Positions 60,311 through 64,000 of a DNA stretch of 64,000 nucleotides are shown in pieces. This DNA is from Populus alba (lineage: Eukaryota > Streptophyta > Magnoliopsida > Malpighiales > Salicaceae). Every line of letters starts with the position of its first letter. Position 1 is the stretch's first letter. The notes beneath the pieces are model-generated. The model saw only the letters and a list, made by a program, of their open reading frames with translations, was not told where the DNA came from and made no database searches. The DNA is taken from positions 10,664,001 to 10,728,000 of the forward strand of contig NC_133295.1 of assembly GCF_005239225.2 (NCBI RefSeq), read 5' to 3'. Made by a program: the position numbers and the translations under genes.

Positions 60311-61309
60311 TCAGTAATTAAAGGGTGTTATGAGACTAGCAATGTGTATTAACATTGGTTTTTAGTACTATTCATACTCAACTGAACCTAAAATTATTTC
60401 ATTCATTACCCAGCGAATATGGATTTTAAATGTTGAATCTGATTTGATTATATTTTTAGTATTCATTAAGGTAACATCTTAAAATGGCTTATGAATCATT
60501 CTCCAACTAAACCTTAAGAAATCCAAGACCAAGCTTCTTAAAACACTTTTATTTATTGCCTAGATTCCATCTTTTATAACCTAATAGTAACCAACCTGAG
60601 CTATAAACTCAAAGGTTGTCAATTGTATTTCGATGGATGTTCCGTTTTACTTATTGCAACAATAACTTTTAATTTCATATCATTTTGGCATTCCATTTCA
60701 AGATCTAGATTCCGTGTGTATAATTCAAAATATTCATTTTAATATGCATGATTCCAATTCAAATCTTAAAAAAAAAACTTTAGATTATGTAATACAAACA
60801 CAATATCAAGCATTTAAACATAATTTCAAATTCTAAAACATTAATAAGTAGTCAAGAATCAAGACTAAAAATAACTTTAATTTAAAGTAATTCAACACAA
60901 ATAAAAAATTAAAATATTGATTTTAATACGAAAAAAACATAATTGAAGAATTTAACTTCCTTTTTTTTTTATGAATGACTAAAGACATACTAAAATCACA
61001 AATTGGTTTCTTATCCTTCTCAAGTTGGCCATTAATTGCATTTTAAGTGTCAAAATAAGGGACCAAACTAATTGTTCTAAGCAAACCTCAAGTGCCCTCC
61101 TATTGTTTTGGAAAAGAAAGGTTAAAATAGATTCCAGGATTAAGAAAATAACTTGCATGTAATGGACTATGAATTTCTTATCCCATCTAGCATTAATTAC
61201 CCTAAAATTATTTTTTCCTTCGTCTTTTTTTTAGGAAAGACTGAGTCAATAAAAGGAATTGTAAGATTAGGAAATTGATACATGGCATTTGCATTTCACG
61301 GAACATTTA
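60311..61309. other. Intergenic, no gene supported
   Basis: AT-rich DNA, no recognised feature. Confidence 0.45.
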
Positions 61310-62870
61310 GTATGTATTTGGTATTATTGTAGCTTTTGCGGTTGCGGTTTGAAAAAAAATGTGTTTTATAAAATCACTTTTAGTTTTGGCTTGAGGGATT
61401 AAAATATATGTTTGGTTGAAATTGTTTTTTAGTAGAAAGCAATTCAAAGGCGATTGGTTAAAACTACTTTTGAAAGTGTCGTTTCTAATAAAATAACTAA
61501 AAAGAACATGTAGTAATTTTGTAGTTGTGAATTATATTATTGTGCATTGAATTTTTAATACATCATAAAAAATATGACATTAATGTCCTACTTTTATTAC
61601 CACATTAAACTACTTGTAATCTCATCACGAACATAATCAATTTAAGAAGGCCTCTAGCTTTCATGGCTTTGTGAATATGAAATGACATCGATTAAAAATC
61701 ATCAAAAATAAAATTAAAATTGTAATCATATTCTATAAATGTCATATCTTCCTACGACTTCCTTCTAATGTGGTTGTGTAATACCATTGATACCACTATA
61801 ATTTAAACTTGTGATTTGTAAGGATACATGAGTATATTATATAAAATTCTTCATCTCTGTTTCAATACTTCAAAGCCACGTTCAATCACATGTATAATGA
61901 CGAGTTTGCACAATTGAATTTTTCTTCCTGAATTCTTAGTTGTCCTTGACGCTGAAAATCTTACAAGTGATATATATATCCCCTTTGTATAGATCTAAAT
62001 ATGTATACTCATTTGGGTATCAAATATCAACTAGATAATATTTTCCTGCAATAACAAGTAAGAAATCTGTTAGTAATTTAACAAATATAGATTAACCATA
62101 ATTATAGTTAAAATAACATTTAATTTTTCTCTTGTAATTACCTTTCAATGTTTTTAGAAATTTTATTTTGAGATTGTTAATAGCATTCAGAAAAAATATG
62201 AGTATCATATGTACTACCTTCTCATTTTACCCAAACAAATATGAATTGCATGTTAAAGCTACATGCAGCCATTACGTTGTGCGTCAGTATACATTTTCTA
62301 TTGATAAATGATATTTAATTTTCTTGAGATATATAAGCACACATATATATGACATCAATCGTACCAATGCAATTCTATATGAAAAAAATAATAATAACAT
62401 TAGATTGTAATTAATTAACAACAATTTCAAACTAATTTTTATTCCTATTAATGATTAAATACTATATTTGTGTTACCTTGAAAAGAGGTATATTCCTTAG
62501 ATTCATTGCAATTTCTCATGGAGTGTTTCAAAATTTAAGATCTTTTGGTTTTATAACATCTACTATGAGCAACCAAACCATTTTTAGCTCTTTATTAAAA
62601 GATCAACTAATAATTTCACCTGAATATTAATTTTGAACTTGCTATTTCATAAAGAAATATGGTCATCTTTTCAATAACACCTATCCTTCTTCAATGTTTT
62701 AGCTAATATTGTGTTTCTAAATCATAGTACAAGCTTTGCAATGTCGATGTATCCATCCTAAATAAGTTAAAACATTGTTTCCAATGTTCTTTTAAAATTT
62801 CAGTCAATCATCTCATGTTTGTAAAGTATGAAACTATACAAGGTTTTTTATTCACATAATTAATATAATA
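61310..62870 (-). pseudogene. PIF/Harbinger transposase relic
   Basis: Minus-strand decayed DDE transposase. In order: helix-turn-helix-like start LKEHWKQCFNLFRMDTSTLQ (about 62810-62730); NCIGTIDVIYMCA near 62385-62350, where Harbinger proteins have DCIGAIDGTH; HNVMAACSFNMQFIFVWVK with ST-DTHIF (62280-62190); AGKYYLVDI-YPNEYTYL then DLYKGDIYIT (about 62055-61970); VIERGFEVLKQR near 61890-61855; and the tail MVLHNHIRRKS near 61790-61755. Stops and shifts are frequent. A stretch at 61310-61500 (tttggtattattgtagcttt, then gcggttgcggttt) resembles the outer sequence of such elements and may be its left end; the right end was not found. Confidence 0.75.
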
Positions 62871-64000
62871 CATGTTTAAGGCTCTGGTAGTACATACAAG
62901 TAGTTTTTTTTTCCGATCAAACTCCTGCCTCCAAAATTGTTTAACATCCTCATTACTTTAATTATTGTCGTAGTCGTTGTCATCATTACTAATACTGTCA
63001 TCTCCACCATTACTATTAGCACCATTATAATTAATATGATTAATAATATGATTCAATATGTTACAAATACCATACCAAACAGTTTACCCTACATAATAAA
63101 TTCATAATAACTTACAAAACATTAGGCGGGAGAAAAACCTAAGTCGTGTTTTTATATATGAGCTCTTGAGTATAAATGTTTCAAATGCTGGTAATAGTTT
63201 ATCAAGACATTGATCAAGGTGTGTGCCATATTGAAGTTATGCATGCCTTCTATAGGAATGAGTAAATAATAATGTTGAGAGTGAAACAAGAAAATGGTAG
63301 ATACAAAGCCAATAAAAAATATGTACAAACAAATGAATTATGAAATGCAGATAATTCACTATGATCTTCTTTTACATTTCACATGCATTGGTATGCTTAG
63401 ACTTAATTCACTACAAAATTTGATTGTTCTTTTCTTCTTCTTGTTATGAGCCAAGTTTGAATGTTCTATGATATACATTTTCTTTATTAAGTGGAAGGGC
63501 CAATGAGTTATAATCCTATTCTTCTTCTTTTTCTTGTTCTTTTTTTTTAATTTTTTAAATGATATAGTTATTTTTATTATATAATTATAATTGAAAAATC
63601 ATTGTAATGGTAATCACCTAATATATAATTGCTAAGATAGCTCATGTTATGTACTTTTCAATATCAATTAATATCCTTTTCAGTTGAGCAAATAACAATT
63701 TGCTATTGTATTTTCAATCCTCTGTTATTAATAATTCCATTACAATTTTCGCAAAATTTTCTCTATCCAAGTCATTGATGGTTCTTCTTATATAGCAATT
63801 CATCCCTACAAAAAGCCAATCAAGCAATTCAACATTTATTACACATACTAAGCGAGCACTTTTTAAATTAGATAAATAATAAATTTTACAAGATAAGTTT
63901 TTATAAATACATGTTTTCAAGCTTTCATTAAACTAATTTACAACTTGATTATTTATTACATTCATCATCTCATCAAATCTCCTAAGTACTAGTTGGCTAA
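62871..64000. other. AT-rich, possibly Harbinger-associated DNA
   Basis: On the minus strand an Asn/Asp-rich piece (63040-62940) may be the leader of the transposase or its partner gene. A 68-codon minus-strand frame (63920-63714) is unassigned. No intact gene; the window ends in intergenic sequence. Confidence 0.35.

Overview
The window looks like nuclear DNA from a woody eudicot, most likely Populus or another Salicaceae (inference from gene content and repeat types; no search was run). It is AT-rich and gene-poor. Only two genes look complete in 64 kb: a class I histone deacetylase of the RPD3/HDA6 type on the minus strand (10944 to 7841, five coding exons) and an R2R3-MYB transcription factor resembling the MYB61/MYB55/MYB86 group on the plus strand (37909 to 39240, three exons). 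No prokaryotic features, rRNA, tRNA or CRISPR arrays were seen.

Layout: 0.5-2.6 kb holds a broken CC-LRR disease-resistance-like gene in which an acidic linker sits where the NB-ARC nucleotide-binding core should be. 2.6-6.2 kb is repeat-derived AT-rich DNA with a retrotransposon primer-binding-site remnant. 6.2-11 kb is the HDAC gene and its 3' flank. 11-37 kb is an accessory landscape: a 45-bp-arm perfect hairpin, a 297-bp miniature LTR element (TRIM), a CACTA-like end, a 27-bp minisatellite, a 1.27-kb hAT derivative with an almost perfect 8-bp target duplication, RNase H and MULE fragments, several tandem-repeat blocks and a 36-base cytosine run. 37.6-39.3 kb is the MYB gene. 39.3-47.9 kb is repeats with an orphan exon-like open stretch at its right edge. 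47.9-53.1 kb is a decayed full-length Ty1/copia element with matching 5-bp target duplications. 54.0-59.4 kb is an ARO-type armadillo-repeat pseudogene and a partial tandem copy of its 3' end, separated by a second, internally deleted copia element. 61.3-62.9 kb is a minus-strand PIF/Harbinger transposase relic.

A family of roughly 100-230 bp AT-rich elements recurs at least a dozen times and accounts for much of the otherwise blank sequence. The two intact genes are unrelated in pathway (chromatin deacetylation; probable secondary-wall or stomatal-type MYB regulation) and show no sign of co-regulation. No clearly new biological system is evident. The most unusual points are the NB-ARC-less resistance gene, conserved-site substitutions plus a short C-terminus in the HDAC, and the well-bounded non-autonomous transposons.
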